Assembly (NCBI GenBank): GCA_032622095.1
Contig: CP136066.1
Location: 131,287,917 to 131,351,916, forward strand
DNA: 64,000 nt
DNA from: Siphonodentalium dalli
Taxonomy: Eukaryota > Mollusca > Scaphopoda > Gadilida > Siphonodentaliidae
Direction: 5' to 3'
Part shown: in pieces, positions 21,352 through 32,366 of the stretch
How the letters are laid out: each line of letters begins with the position of its first letter
Numbering within the stretch: the stretch's first letter is position 1
The notes under the pieces: model-generated
Told to the model about the DNA's origin: nothing
Seen by the model: only the letters and a program-made list of their open reading frames with translations
Database searches by the model: none
Program-made: the position numbers and the translations under genes

Positions 21352-22720
21352 CTATGGCCTGCACAATAAAGTACGTAAACTTTACCTTCCAGTGAATTTA
21401 ATGCTGAAACTATTTGATAGTATGGTAACTCCAATAGCTCTTTATGGTAGTGAAGTTTGGTGCTTAGAAAAATGTGATATTGCATATGAAATTTTGTAAA
21501 ATACTTTTGCGTATCAAATCTAGCAAACCTAATGATATGGTCTACGGAGAGCTTGCATTGCAGACATCCACTGATAATTGATATAAAATGTAGGGTATTG
21601 TCATACTGGTAAAAGTTAAACTCCTCCGACAGATCTGAATTAGCAAAGAATGTTTATTTTGCGATGAAGGAGGTCCATAACAAGGATAGCACATATTCTG
21701 GAAAGCTTAAATGGTATATAAAAATGTCCCTGGGTGAGATGGGTTTGATGTCTCGATAGGGTACTAAAACTGGACTCACGGGGACGGAGATCAGGAATAT
21801 TAAATCCCATCTATAATTGAACAACACTGGGTTAAAATGTTTCGTGACCGAAGGAATCTAAATCATCAAGAGGAACTTTATATAGTAACATAAAGCGTCA
21901 TTCAAGTATTAGTCGCTACCTTATTTATCTACCACAACATCTCATACTATACCAGCATTGGTGAAACTTAGGACAGCAACCCCTAAGCAACCAAACGAGC
22001 TTTCAAGACGGAGAAAACACGAGAGTTTACTATGTAAAATGTGCGGTTCGGAAACATGCGACGTAACGAGTATCATATTCTTTTGATCTGCGACAATTTT
22101 GTCACGATCAGAGGAAAAAACATTCCTGACTATTACTGGTTGAACCCTTCACTAGAAAAGTTATATTGAAAATATATCAATATTGAAGAACGTTAAAGGT
22201 ACTCAATCCGTAAAGAGGGTCCCCATCTCAACAGATTCCAACAACAACAATCCGATCAGAGGGTCCTATATTACTATTTCTTTGGCTTTGGGGGTAACAA
22301 ATATTTGATTCGAGTCGAGGAACCCATCAAACAAAGCTCAGAGTTATTAGATATTGATTTTTGAAATTTCTTATGTTCTCGAGATGAGTACTAATAATTG
22401 CCGTCAGTTTCGTATCCTGCTCGAGATTTTTACACCAAAACTCTATTCAAACAGACAAGGATGGATAACTCTAAAATCAAGTGGTAATAAAAACGCAATT
22501 TTGACTGAAATCTGGGCCAGGAAGTATTCCCGATAATGAAAAATAATAGATTTCTAAAATTGATATCTAACAAATCTGAGCTTTGATGGGTGACTTCCTC
22601 GACTCGAATCAAATATTTTTGGCCATTGAAATAGTAATTGAGAGGAGTTTTATCGGATTGAGTACCTTTAACATTTATTTGAAACATGTTTATAAAGAAT
22701 ACAACTAAAATAGTACTAAG
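21352..22720 (+). pseudogene. LINE fragment, C-terminal end of ORF2
   Basis: Frames in the plus direction spell the distal part of a non-LTR retrotransposon ORF2: a LYGSEVW block (21440-21480), then a VYGELALQ-type block (about 21540), and a Cys-rich block 'LLCKMCGSETC' (about 22025-22060) of the terminal zinc-knuckle. Many stops and frameshifts make it non-functional. It is the same LINE family as 48380-49457. A TTAA-flanked MITE (22197-22667) sits in its last codons; the LINE resumes at 22672 with 'catttatttgaaacatg..tttataaag', matching 'cattttcttaaaattagcgtttataaag' in the other copy. Confidence 0.7.
22197..22667 (+). mobile_element. TTAA-flanked hairpin MITE (Kolobok-like), copy 1
   Basis: Termini are AGGTACTCAATCCG and its inverse, flanked on both sides by TTAA (22193-22196 and 22668-22671). 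The two halves are long imperfect inverted repeats (about 190 bp arms: 'tttgattcgagtcgagg', 'catcaaa', 'gctcaga'), so the whole element can fold. TTAA duplication with a purine start fits the Kolobok superfamily better than piggyBac (which starts CC), but no transposase is present to prove it. Confidence 0.8.
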
Positions 22721-23062
22721 ATAGTACACTGATCTATAAAGATATCCATGTGATTTATCTGCACATATTTCTGTATACATATCTATACGCGTGTGCATAT
22801 TGAAAAATACCAACGCCAAATCCCCCGAAAACTCCAAATGCTATCAGACAGAACTGCCAACGCTGTGGTATATATGCTTTGATAGGGTCACTAACCATGC
22901 ATGCAATTGCTCATTAACATGAAGATATTAACTACTTTTATCTACATTGCTAAATCACACAACACCGGTGAATATGCTATGGAAATGAGACAACAGTTTC
23001 TATCGTTAATAAACAAGTTTTTTTGAATAGAATATCACAATTTTAGTCTCTCTATATAGTAA

Positions 23063-23433
23063 CTAGCCGATGAGCCCGACGTTGTCCGGGCTATTCAAAA
23101 ACCAAATTTCAAGTCGATAGCTCCACCCGTTTCCGAGATCTGGTATGCGCATGCGCGAAGCTTGCGTCGCACGGGCTCGGCGACCCGATAAAATTCGTAT
23201 CCGGGGCAAGATACATTCACATAGCAAATTTCAAGTCGATAGCTCCACCCGTTTCCGAGATCTCGTCTGCGCATGCGCGAAGTGGGTGCCGCACGGGCTC
23301 GCCAATACGACAACGACGACCGCCTGGTCAAACTACACACACGTACCAAGTTTCGTCCCGTCGGTCGAGAATCGTAGATTTGTATAAATGACATACATAC
23401 AGACAGACAGAGGTTTTCAAAATATATAGGAGA
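23063..23433 (-). mobile_element. Non-autonomous Helitron, family A
   Basis: Same termini as the copies at 19071; CTAG end followed by T (taaCTAG on the plus strand). Two 122-bp subrepeats. The next copy starts immediately at 23434. Confidence 0.8.
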
Positions 23434-23742
23434 CTAGCCGATTAGCCCGACGTTGTCCGGGCTATTCAAAAACCAAATTTCAAGTCGACAGCTCTACCCG
23501 TTTCCGAGATCTGGTCTGCGCATGCGAAAGCTGGCGTCGCACGGGCTCGGCGACCCGATAAAATTCGTATCCGGGGCAAGATACCAAATTTCAAGTCGAT
23601 AGCTCCACCCGTTTCCTAGATCTGGTCTGCGCATGCGCGAAGCTGGCGTCGCACGGGCTCGGCGACCCGATAAAATTCGTATCCGGGGCAAGATACATTC
23701 ACATACCAACTTTCAAGTCGATAGCTCCACCCGTTTCTACAT
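23434..23742 (-). mobile_element. Non-autonomous Helitron, family A, truncated
   Basis: Abuts the previous copy. It has the CTAG/hairpin end but breaks off inside a subrepeat at about 23742 ('cccgttt|ctacatatt'), so its TC end is lost. One subrepeat junction has a deletion near 23580. Confidence 0.75.
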
Positions 23743-23790
23743 ATTAGTTGGTCCCGTATATCTCTCTGCAGATGCTAATATACGTTGATT

Positions 23791-24566
23791 ATTATATGAT
23801 CATAAGTTTCTTTCCCCAATTCCTATGTTAAAACGTAACGAAAAACTTGATATATCTAACGATGTTCACCTCATTAATGAAACAACAGGTTAATATAACA
23901 GTTCTGAGTGACGTCAGATACTTCAGAGGTTAACATAACTTATTATCATACCTGAAAATAGGTCGGGTTTTCCCAGCGACGTTCAACGTCACAAAGTCTT
24001 GTCCAATCAAAGCGCGTTTCATATAATAAAACAGTTATCGCATTGTTTCTTGGTTGACATTATACAATTATCGCATTGTTTCGAGGTTGACATAAGGAAT
24101 TGTCAACCCGGGGAAGACAATATTCACCAAGGTCGTAGGCCGAGGTGAATATTGACTTCCAAGGGCTGACAATTCCTCGTGTCAACCAAGAAACAATGCG
24201 ATAACTGTTTTATTATATGAAACACACTTTGATTGGACAAGACGTTGTGACGTTGAACGTCGATGGGAAACCTGATCTATTTCCAGGTCTGATAATAAGT
24301 TATGTTAACCTTTGAAGTATCTGACGTCACTCAGAACTGTTATTAACCTGTTGTTTCATTAATGAGGTGAACATCGTTAGATATCTCATTGTTTCTTTAC
24401 GTTTTAACATAGGAATTGGGGAAAGAAACTTATAATCATATAATAAGAGGAATTGTCAGCCCTTGGAAGTCAATATTCACCTCGGCCTACGGCCTTGATG
24501 AATATTGACTTCCTCGGGTTGACAATTCCTCGTGTCAACCTCGAAACAATGCGATAACTGTATAAT
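23791..24566. mobile_element. Compound fold-back element
   Basis: Left arm from 'attatatgatcataagtttc' (23791) to about 24105 is the inverse of about 24165-24445 ('gaaacttataatcatataat'). The centre (24062-24180) is itself palindromic ('caatattcacc..ggtgaatattg') and recurs inverted as an extra block at 24446-24566. No coding sequence. Probably one hairpin MITE inserted in, or recombined with, another copy. Confidence 0.7.
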
Positions 24567-24728
24567 GGTAAACAAACGCTCTTTATAGCTTCATTTGTCC
24601 ATTGCCACATATCGGAAGTTGCGAAGTAGCAAATTCGTTTCATTGCTGATTCCGCGATTTTGTGAAACCACTGCCGGAACTCACGTGATTTTTTTCGCGA
24701 AAATGTTGTGTGAATAAAAATTTCTCCT

Positions 24729-25540
24729 TCACGGTATACTGTAATTTATGTGTGACGTCACAAGTACGCGCGCCCACCTGTTACCTATACACGACCCGAA
24801 CTTGAAAAGCAACAACGCGCCTGCTATTAACGTGGAGTTTCCATGCATCGGTATAGACGGCAAATGGCCGCAAAAAGCGGTGCATATTTTCTTTGTTCTC
24901 GGTAATCCGGACCAATAAATTCCAATATATTCCATGTACATATTGTCTAGAAATTGGAGGTTATTTATTGCACAATTTGACAGAAAGGTTGTGAGGTCGT
25001 TAATATATATAGAAAATAGAAATGGTGACATTTTTTCCTGAAACCAGTTTGAAATTTGCATATGATTTCATTGTCTTCAAAAATTTATGTCAACCTTGTA
25101 TTTAAGATAGATGTGAAAACTCTGTCAAAACCAAGGGTTTTCTAATCGGCATGTGAATTTAATTCTCAGTGATTGCAACATTGAGATAGGAATAATTTGA
25201 TAAATCAAGATCGGCCTTAAAATTTGTTTCCAAACAACCATCATCATCATCATCATCGCCACACTCTTTGTTCATATCTTTAAAATATTTAAAGAAAGAA
25301 TCTAATGAAAACATGCAAAACTTATTGTATTGTCAGTGGTATTTCCCTGATTCGGCTGGTCTAGTTTTTTCCAAAAATAATTTGGGTGAAGCGTTATGCA
25401 GAATATTCAGTTCTGAGTCATTGGATACACGTTTGTTTTTTTTTTTACTATCCATTGTTTTCCTGTAATAAATTCCAGCCTCGTTAAGTAGGGTTTTGTT
25501 TTCGGTTGTTCTATTACGGTTATAATTCAATTTTGAATGA
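24729..25540 (-). pseudogene. LINE fragment, reverse-transcriptase region
   Basis: On the minus strand the block 25061-24950 reads a reverse-transcriptase stretch 'SPFLFSIYINDLTTFLSN' (palm region before the catalytic Asp pair). Upstream (25540-25140) other frames read the linker between endonuclease and RT (NEAGIYYRKTM, ASPKLFLEKT, then an Asp-rich run and KADLDLSNYSYLN). Stops, frameshifts and a deletion of the RT fingers make it dead. Same family as 21352-22720, judged by style; 24729-24945 is not recognisable. Confidence 0.6.
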
Positions 25541-25544
25541 TTAA

Positions 25545-26024
25545 AGGTACTCAATCCGATAAAACTCCTCTCAATTACTATTTCAATGGCTTCGGGGGTC
25601 AAAAATATTTGATTCGAGTCGAGAAAGTCACCCATCAAAGCTCAGATTTGTTAGATATCGATTTTAGAAATCTATTATTTTTCATTATCGGGAATACTTT
25701 CTGGCCCAGATCTCAGTCAAAATTGCGTTATTATTACCACTTGATTTTAGAGTTATCCATCCTTGTCTGCTTGAATATAGTTTTGGTGTACAAATCTCGA
25801 GCAGGAAACGAAATTGACGGCAATTATTAGTACTCATCTCGAGAACATAAGAATTTTCAAAAATCAATATCTAATAACTCTGAGCTTTGTTTGATGGGTT
25901 CATCGACTCGAATAAAATATTTTTTACCACCAAAGCCAAAGAAATAGTAATATAGGACCCTCTGATCGGATTGTTGTTGTTGGAATCTGTTGAGATGGGG
26001 ACCCTCTGGTCGGATTGAGTACCT
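25545..26024 (-). mobile_element. TTAA-flanked hairpin MITE (Kolobok-like), copy 2
   Basis: Inverted relative to copy 1 at 22197 and about 90% similar by eye. TTAA flanks at 25541-25544 and 26025-26028. Its open frames are mirror images of those in copy 1 and are not genes. Confidence 0.8.
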
Positions 26025-26049
26025 TTAAACGTTTTCCTGGCTGTGCGGA

Positions 26050-27112
26050 ATGGGAGGCCCTTTTCACATTTATTATTTATTTTATTACATCTTTATTTCC
26101 TCCATAAATGAAGATTGACATAAATGACAAACATGAATATTACATTATAATTATATACAATGGAACCACAATATGTGGTACACAGCTACCTGAAAATAAG
26201 ACATTTATAATACAATAAGTTGACTCCAAGTGAACTCATGTGGCATGTATCTGTAGAAAAAATCAATGTGTAAACATATATATTGTCAGTTATTGCATGA
26301 GAGTCTATCCAAGAAATCGAGATAGATCCTGCCCAAGCGCGACTCCATCGAAATCGAAGCAATTGCGATCTGCCCGTGCCACTGGCTTAAAAGATAAGCA
26401 TAGCAGACGCAGACGAATCACAACTGATCCGTAACATTATTGATTTGTTGGAGAGTATAAGCGTAAAGCTTATAAGCGTAAATACCTAACACTGCATCAC
26501 TTCCCTCTGATTGTGAATGATTGAGTCCATCTCATAGTAAATTATGATGGGCCCATAGTAATAGCCCCATACACAGATACAGACTCGAAGTTGAAGAAAA
26601 AAACATATTTCCATATGCATATCAGCATCTCTGTCCCTGGTGTCCCAGGCATTGGTGTCTCATTCCCAGAGCTCTAGTATATTTTATTAAAGGGATATCT
26701 CCTGCACAGATATATACCATTTCCATGGCCATAAAAAGGGAATTAGGGGTTACTTATTGACTTTAAATAGGGGGGAACCCTATTTTCATATTATCAGCAT
26801 CCCTGTCCCCAATAATGTGTGTCTCCATCACAGAGATCAAGTATATTTTATAAATGAGACATATCCTGCACAGATCTATACCATTTCCATGTCATAAAAG
26901 GGATCTAGGGGTTACTGGGGGATTGCTTCCCTCATATGGTGGGCCTATATATATAGACTTGGGTGATGTTTTTAGGCCTGTGTCATTTAAAATTAATTCA
27001 GGGGGGAATCAATGAATATTAATATTATGATCTATTTGCGCTTAAGTGAAAATGATAGGGGTTATTTGCGCTTAAGCGTAAATAAATAATAAATGTGAAA
27101 AGGGCCTCCCAT
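26050..27112. mobile_element. TIR element containing satellite remnants
   Basis: Starts atgggaggcccttttcacat and ends with the inverse, 'aatgtgaaaagggcctcccat'-type sequence, giving ~35-bp TIRs continuing into 'ttattatttattt'. The interior has 'taagcgtaaa' motifs and, at 26570-26960, about two units of the same satellite as 18076-21345 ('cagcatc.ctgtccc', 'gccataaaaagggaatta'). No target-site duplication was evident, and no transposase. Confidence 0.6.
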
Positions 27113-27418
27113 GCATAGTGTGGCAGTCTTTATCGAACCAAGTTTTTTTTTTAATTCCATTTCCGCTTTTCGGTGTTATTACTTTTTAATCCAAATGTTT
27201 TCTCTGCTGAAATATCTCTACATACATAATATATGGACCCATTTGTCCCTTCCCCAAAATCAATGCGTTCAAGTTGGATTATAATATTCAAAAGTTCGAC
27301 GTTATTAATTTTGTTCACAAGTGGACGACCCTTTTCCACATACCATATCTTTATATCCCGCTAATATGACCACACGCTACCCACAGCTAAAACACACACA
27401 TAAGCTATAATATATGTA
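27113..27418. other. Intergenic
   Basis: No gene recognised; the last six bases (27413-27418, TATGTA) are the left target-site duplication candidate of the next element. Confidence 0.4.
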
Positions 27419-27554
27419 TACTATTAGTCCAGGAGATATTGGTCGACCTCTTCACCCCCCCCCCCCCCCAGGACTTAACTTCACCCCACTAATTTTCTTC
27501 CTTAAGGTCTCCTCTAATTTTTTTCACTTGTTAACAAGAAAAAAAAGTGGCCGC

Positions 27555-28680
27555 AGAGACTCCAGACAAGATGGCGTCCATCATGGCGGCCATTTTTTTT
27601 AAATGCACCAGGTCTCTTTGATCGCCATTATAGTAAAGATGATAGCACATGCGGTCTTGTTTTCCGCTCGATTCGTTATGCTAATATACAACCCTTACAA
27701 ATTAGCCAAAACTCCGATCCCAGAATCCAATATGGCGGCCAAGATGGCCTCCGAAATGTGAAAATATGCTATTTTTCTGACATGTTACCACCTTTCGTTT
27801 GTCTCTGTGGGAAAATGTTAGAATTTTTGCGTCATGTTATACATTTATCATATAGAGGAGTCATTGGCGAATACATGGGGACCATAATATGCATTCATTG
27901 CGGGATATTTTTGTCCGATATCACGTTTTCCCAAATGCCGGTATCATAGGTAAAAGCCGAATCTCCGTTAATAACGCGATGTTATGTTTCGAATCAATGA
28001 ATGTTATTGCTATTATAACAACACCCATGCATATATATTTGCAGGAGATACTCGAGCTAGGATTCCTCTTATACCTGAGTTGAGGAATATTTACCCAAAT
28101 CAAAGATGGCGGCCAAAATGGCCACCAGAAATAAAAAATCGCCGAAAATCGCTGATTTTAACACCAGTGAGCATTATTGTCATGACAACTCCACACCTGC
28201 TTACTATTGTAAGTTGGGAACACTTAGGCGAAGAACTTTCCTTGTACCATATCCAAATAAAAGTCCCCCAAATCCAAAATGGCGCCCACAATGGCGGACA
28301 GATTTTGAAAAATCACCGAAATTCCCTCATATTCACATCATTGGGCATTATTGTCGAGACAACTCCATCCATGCGTAGAGTTGAGTTGGAAATACTGAGG
28401 TGAAGTAATTACCTTACATCTCATGCAAGAAATGGTTTTCCAAATCGAAGATGGCGGCCAAAATGGCGACCGAAATTTGAAAATAAGTCTACATTACTTT
28501 ACTTTCTTAGGATGGGCGTTATTGTTTCGCGATTTCTACCCACCATTACATGTTGATATGTATGAATTATTCATTAGGGTTTGGCAAGTGATACTCACAG
28601 TCAATATGGCGGCCAACTGGCGGGCAGAAATTGAAAATAAGCCGATATTATCACATACTAATTTCAACTTTTTGTCATAA
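27555..28680 (+). repeat. Array of ~165-bp ATGGCGGC units, left arm
   Basis: Units are marked by 'aagatggcggccaaaatggc'-type strings near 27570, 27730, 28105, 28275, 28448 and 28605, spaced about 160-175 bp (one double-length interval). Each is followed by 'gaaatt.gaaaa'. The mirror array lies at about 31100-32220. Confidence 0.75.
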
Positions 28681-29259
28681 TATTGATTTGTATAAACGAA
28701 ACGGTACATAATATAAGCCATATATTAGTTCCAATGTAAGTCGTAGCCTTTTGGAAGGATGAAAACCCACAATCGCAATGTGGCATTTCAAAATCCATTC
28801 TCCACTAAGGGCTCATACTGGCCGTAACCGTATATAGGTGCGCCGAATAGTCATATTATGACTTCCAAGAATCAAAACAACAGTACCTGAGCTTATTCTG
28901 AATTGCCACATTCAGCATTATCTAGACTCGTTTCCGTCTCTTCGTCAGATTAATCTATCTCACTCACAACAACAGTTCAGTACTCTTCTTTGTAGGAGTG
29001 TGCCACTAATCGGAATGTTTCAAACAATACATATGCCGGTGTCCAGCTCACGTGTTGGTTTCGAAAGCTTGGAATTCTTAGCGAGCTTCATTCGTGGTAT
29101 AGCTTATGGTATAATTCAGATGCTACATATGGGGTATATGCGTCATCTTTTGCGATACACTATACAGGTATTCGGTGACCTAATGGGGTTAACAACGTGT
29201 ACAGCTGGTGATCTTCCAAAAGAGCCACTTCTCAATATATGGTTCATCAATTCACATAC

Positions 29260-29575
29260 TCATCTAATGCACTGACGTACCCGGACAACTTCTGTATATG
29301 GCTTCGAATGTTGAAAGCCCGATATTTGACGGATGCATTTCTGCTAAGGCGTAGAAGACCATAATGCATAATATATCCAAACTCCTTGAACATGATCATA
29401 AGAACAAGCTTGTTGGCGTCCAGCAATCGTCTCACCGAACAGATCCAAGCAGATGATAACAATACACACGGTGCTAGTTTGTGGGTATGTGTCATGATAG
29501 TGGAAATGAAATTGGACCATGACTGCACCGCCCCTTATTTTGTTATGTTTTAGATTCAGACATGATCTCATGTGT
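29260..29575 (-). pseudogene. Eroded ORF in left arm of fold-back
   Basis: Minus-strand frames here (for example ETIAGRQQACSYDHVQGVW) match plus-strand frames in the right arm at 30340-30620 (ETTAGRHTVCFG..), beyond what base-level decay of non-coding DNA would suggest. Both run from the centre outward. I do not recognise the protein. Confidence 0.35.
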
Positions 29576-30339
29576 GGCTTTGCTTTCCTTGTATGCTAAG
29601 ATTGTATGTCCCCATCCGTTTGGAAGCCGTTCCTAAACAACTGGACCAGGAGTATGCCATTGGCTACTGCTGTATAAGCCCCACCAAGACTGGGGTGTAG
29701 TCTTAAAGGCGATACCTTTGATAGTTGGTTGATATGTCATACTCACGCTGGGTGGTATGGTTCAAGAAAGTACAAATGCCATCAACAAAAGGGTGAAATG
29801 TTCAACGCGAAGAACATCCAGAGGAATGTTACGTTGATGAGCTCTTGCATTCAGTTCAACAAACGTTGGTACACCAAGTGATTTCTTGGTAACATCACCA
29901 ATGCGACCATTTTCCTGCATGAGACATTAACTACTATATTCTAAAGTTATATATATATAAAGCTATATGATCATAAAGGTCGCGTTCCCCAACGGCCACA
30001 GCCATTGCCATCGAGACTGTAAATTGTTCTTTAAATACATAGTGAAATAAATGCACCACAGTTCCTGACATTTTCTTGAATAATACCGCCCACATACTGA
30101 CACTAACCCCGAGAGAGGATAACAAAACACGCATACATTCATGCTATAAAGACATTATCCTTTAGTCCATCCGACTGTTTTGAGGGAGGCTAGCATATTA
30201 TTATCCAGACAAAAGTGTACGTAGTTGAATCAGAAAGGCTTCGAAACGGATGTGGAAATACAATCTTACCACACCAAATAAAACCGACACGCATGACATT
30301 CGATATCTTAAACATGCACCAGGTGTAGGGGTGGTGTAT

Positions 30340-30620
30340 ACAGTGGCCCATTTCATTCCCACTATCATGGCGCATGTCCACAAACTAGCACCGCGAGCAT
30401 TGTTCTTCTCTGCTGGGAGATATTCGACGAGACAACTGCGGGGCGTCACACAGTTTGCTTCGGATAATGGTCAAGAAGTGTGGGTAGTCTGTACACTTGG
30501 GTCTTCTCCTTAGCAGATAGACATCTGTCCAAGGGAATGAGACAGCTAGCAACCTTCGAAACACTGTCGAAGTTGTCCACATATGCCAATGCGTTCGCTG
30601 AGTTTGTGAGTTGACGAACC
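30340..30620 (+). pseudogene. Eroded ORF in right arm of fold-back
   Basis: Counterpart of 29260-29575. It reads a partial frame (NIFDETTAGRH-like, then after a stop and a frame change LADRHLSKGMRQLATFE) ending at TGA near 30613. The left copy ends at the same aligned position, supporting a former coding sequence whose stop codon lay here. Confidence 0.35.
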
Positions 30621-32366
30621 ATCTATTGAGAAGTGACTAGTTAACTGGTTCGCCAGTTGTACATGTCGTTATCCCATGGGGTATGAGACACATACATAGA
30701 GATGACCTTCTGTAAGCTAGACACCGGAAAATGAATTGTTTGAAACGTTAAGATTAGAGGGACCCTACTCCCAGGAAGTGGTGAATACTTTGTCAGTGTG
30801 CGCGACCTAGATTTTTCAGACAAAGAAATGGAAGCTGGTCCAGATAATTATGGACGTGACGTGGCATATCAGAATCTGTTATCATGTAATTGTTCTGATA
30901 TAACTATTCGGCGCACCTACGCTTACGGCCATTATCGGCGCTAAGTGGAGACTGGATTTCGAAATGCCACATCGCGATATTAATTGTGGTGTTTCATATT
31001 TCCAGAAGGATACGAGCTATGTTATGCGTTTTGATACCTTTAAGTTAAATAGTAGATGGTTTATGTACAGTTTCGTCCATACATACCGATATTATGACAA
31101 AAAGTTGAAATTAATATGTGAAAATATCGATTTCTTTTCAATTTCTAGCCGCCAATTTAGCAGCGATATTGGCTGTGAGTATCAATTGCCAAACCCTAAT
31201 GAATACTTCATGTCACTATTCCATATCAACATGTAATGGTGGATAGAAATCGCGAAACAATAGCGCCCATCGTAAGAAAGTAAAGTAATGTAGACTTGTT
31301 TTCAAATTTCGGTCGCCATTTTGGCCGCCATCTTCGATTTGGAAAACAATTTCTTGCATGAGATGTAATGTAATTACTTCACCTCAGTATTTACAACTCA
31401 ATTGTAAGCATGGGTGGATTTGTCTCGACAATAATGCCCAATGATGTGAATATGAGGGAATTTCGGTGATTTTTCAAAATCTGTCCGCCATTGTGGGCGC
31501 CATTTTGGATTTGGTGGACTTTTATTTGGATATGGTACAAGGAAAGTTCTTCGCCTAAGTGTTCCCAACTTACAATAGTAAGCAGGTGTGGAGTTGTCAT
31601 GACAATAATGCTCACTGGTGTTAAAATCAGCGATTTTCGGCGATTTTTTATTTCTGGTGGCCATTTTGGCCGCCATCTTGGATTTGGGTAAATATTCCTC
31701 AACTCAGGTATAAGAGGAATCCTAGCTCGAGTATCTCCTGCAAATATATATGCATGGGTGTTGTTATAATAGCAATAACATTCATTGATTCGAAACATAA
31801 CATCGCGTTATTAACGGAGATTCGGCTTTGGCCTATGATACCGGCATTTGGGAAAACGTGATATCGGACAAAAATATCCCGCAATGAATGCATATTATGG
31901 TCCCCATATGTTCGCCAATGACTCCTCTATATGATAAATGTATAACATGACGCACAAATTCTAACATTTTCCCACAGAGACAAACGAAAGGTGGTAACAT
32001 GTCAGAAAAATAGCATATTTTCACATTTCGGCGGCCATCTTGGCCGCCATATTGGATTCTGGTGTCGGATTTTTGGCTAATTTGTAAGGATTATATATTA
32101 GCATAACGAATCGAGCGGAAAACAAGACCGCATGTGCTATCATCTTTACTATAATGGCGATCAAAGAGACCTGGTGCATTTAAAAAAAATGGCCGCCATG
32201 ATGGACGCCATCTTGTCTGGAGTCTCTGCGGCCACTTTTTTTTCTTGTTAACAAGTGAAAAAAATTAGAAGAGACCTTAAGGGAGAAAATTAGTGGGGTG
32301 AAGTTAAGTCCTGGGGGGGGGGGTGCAGAGGTCGACCAATATCTCCTGGACTATATAGTGTATGTA

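Larger units (their letters stand above)
27419..32360. mobile_element. Giant fold-back element, 4.9 kb
   Basis: The left half (27419 to about 29775) and right half (about 30070 to 32360) are inverted copies almost end to end, with only about 300 bp of unpaired centre. The outermost match is 'tagtccaggagatattgg' at 27425 against its inverse ending at 32355. The flanking hexamer TATGTA occurs at 27413-27418 and 32361-32366. The outer 1.3 kb of each arm is a tandem array of degenerate ~165-bp units; the inner part contains eroded protein-like frames. Arms of tandem units around a small core are typical of Foldback/TU-type elements. Outer arms are roughly 90-95% alike, the inner parts much less, so divergence is uneven. 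Confidence 0.8.

Noticed and set aside
28106-28378. Lys/Pro-rich frames in the fold-back arms (mirrored at 31398-31676)
   Set aside because: They read through the ~165-bp repeat units and occur as mirror images in the other arm; no protein features.
29260-30620. Membrane-transporter (MFS/SLC22-like) reading of the eroded frames in the 27-32 kb fold-back
   Set aside because: A few aligned residues looked suggestive, but there is no definite motif and the frames are too broken to support a family call.
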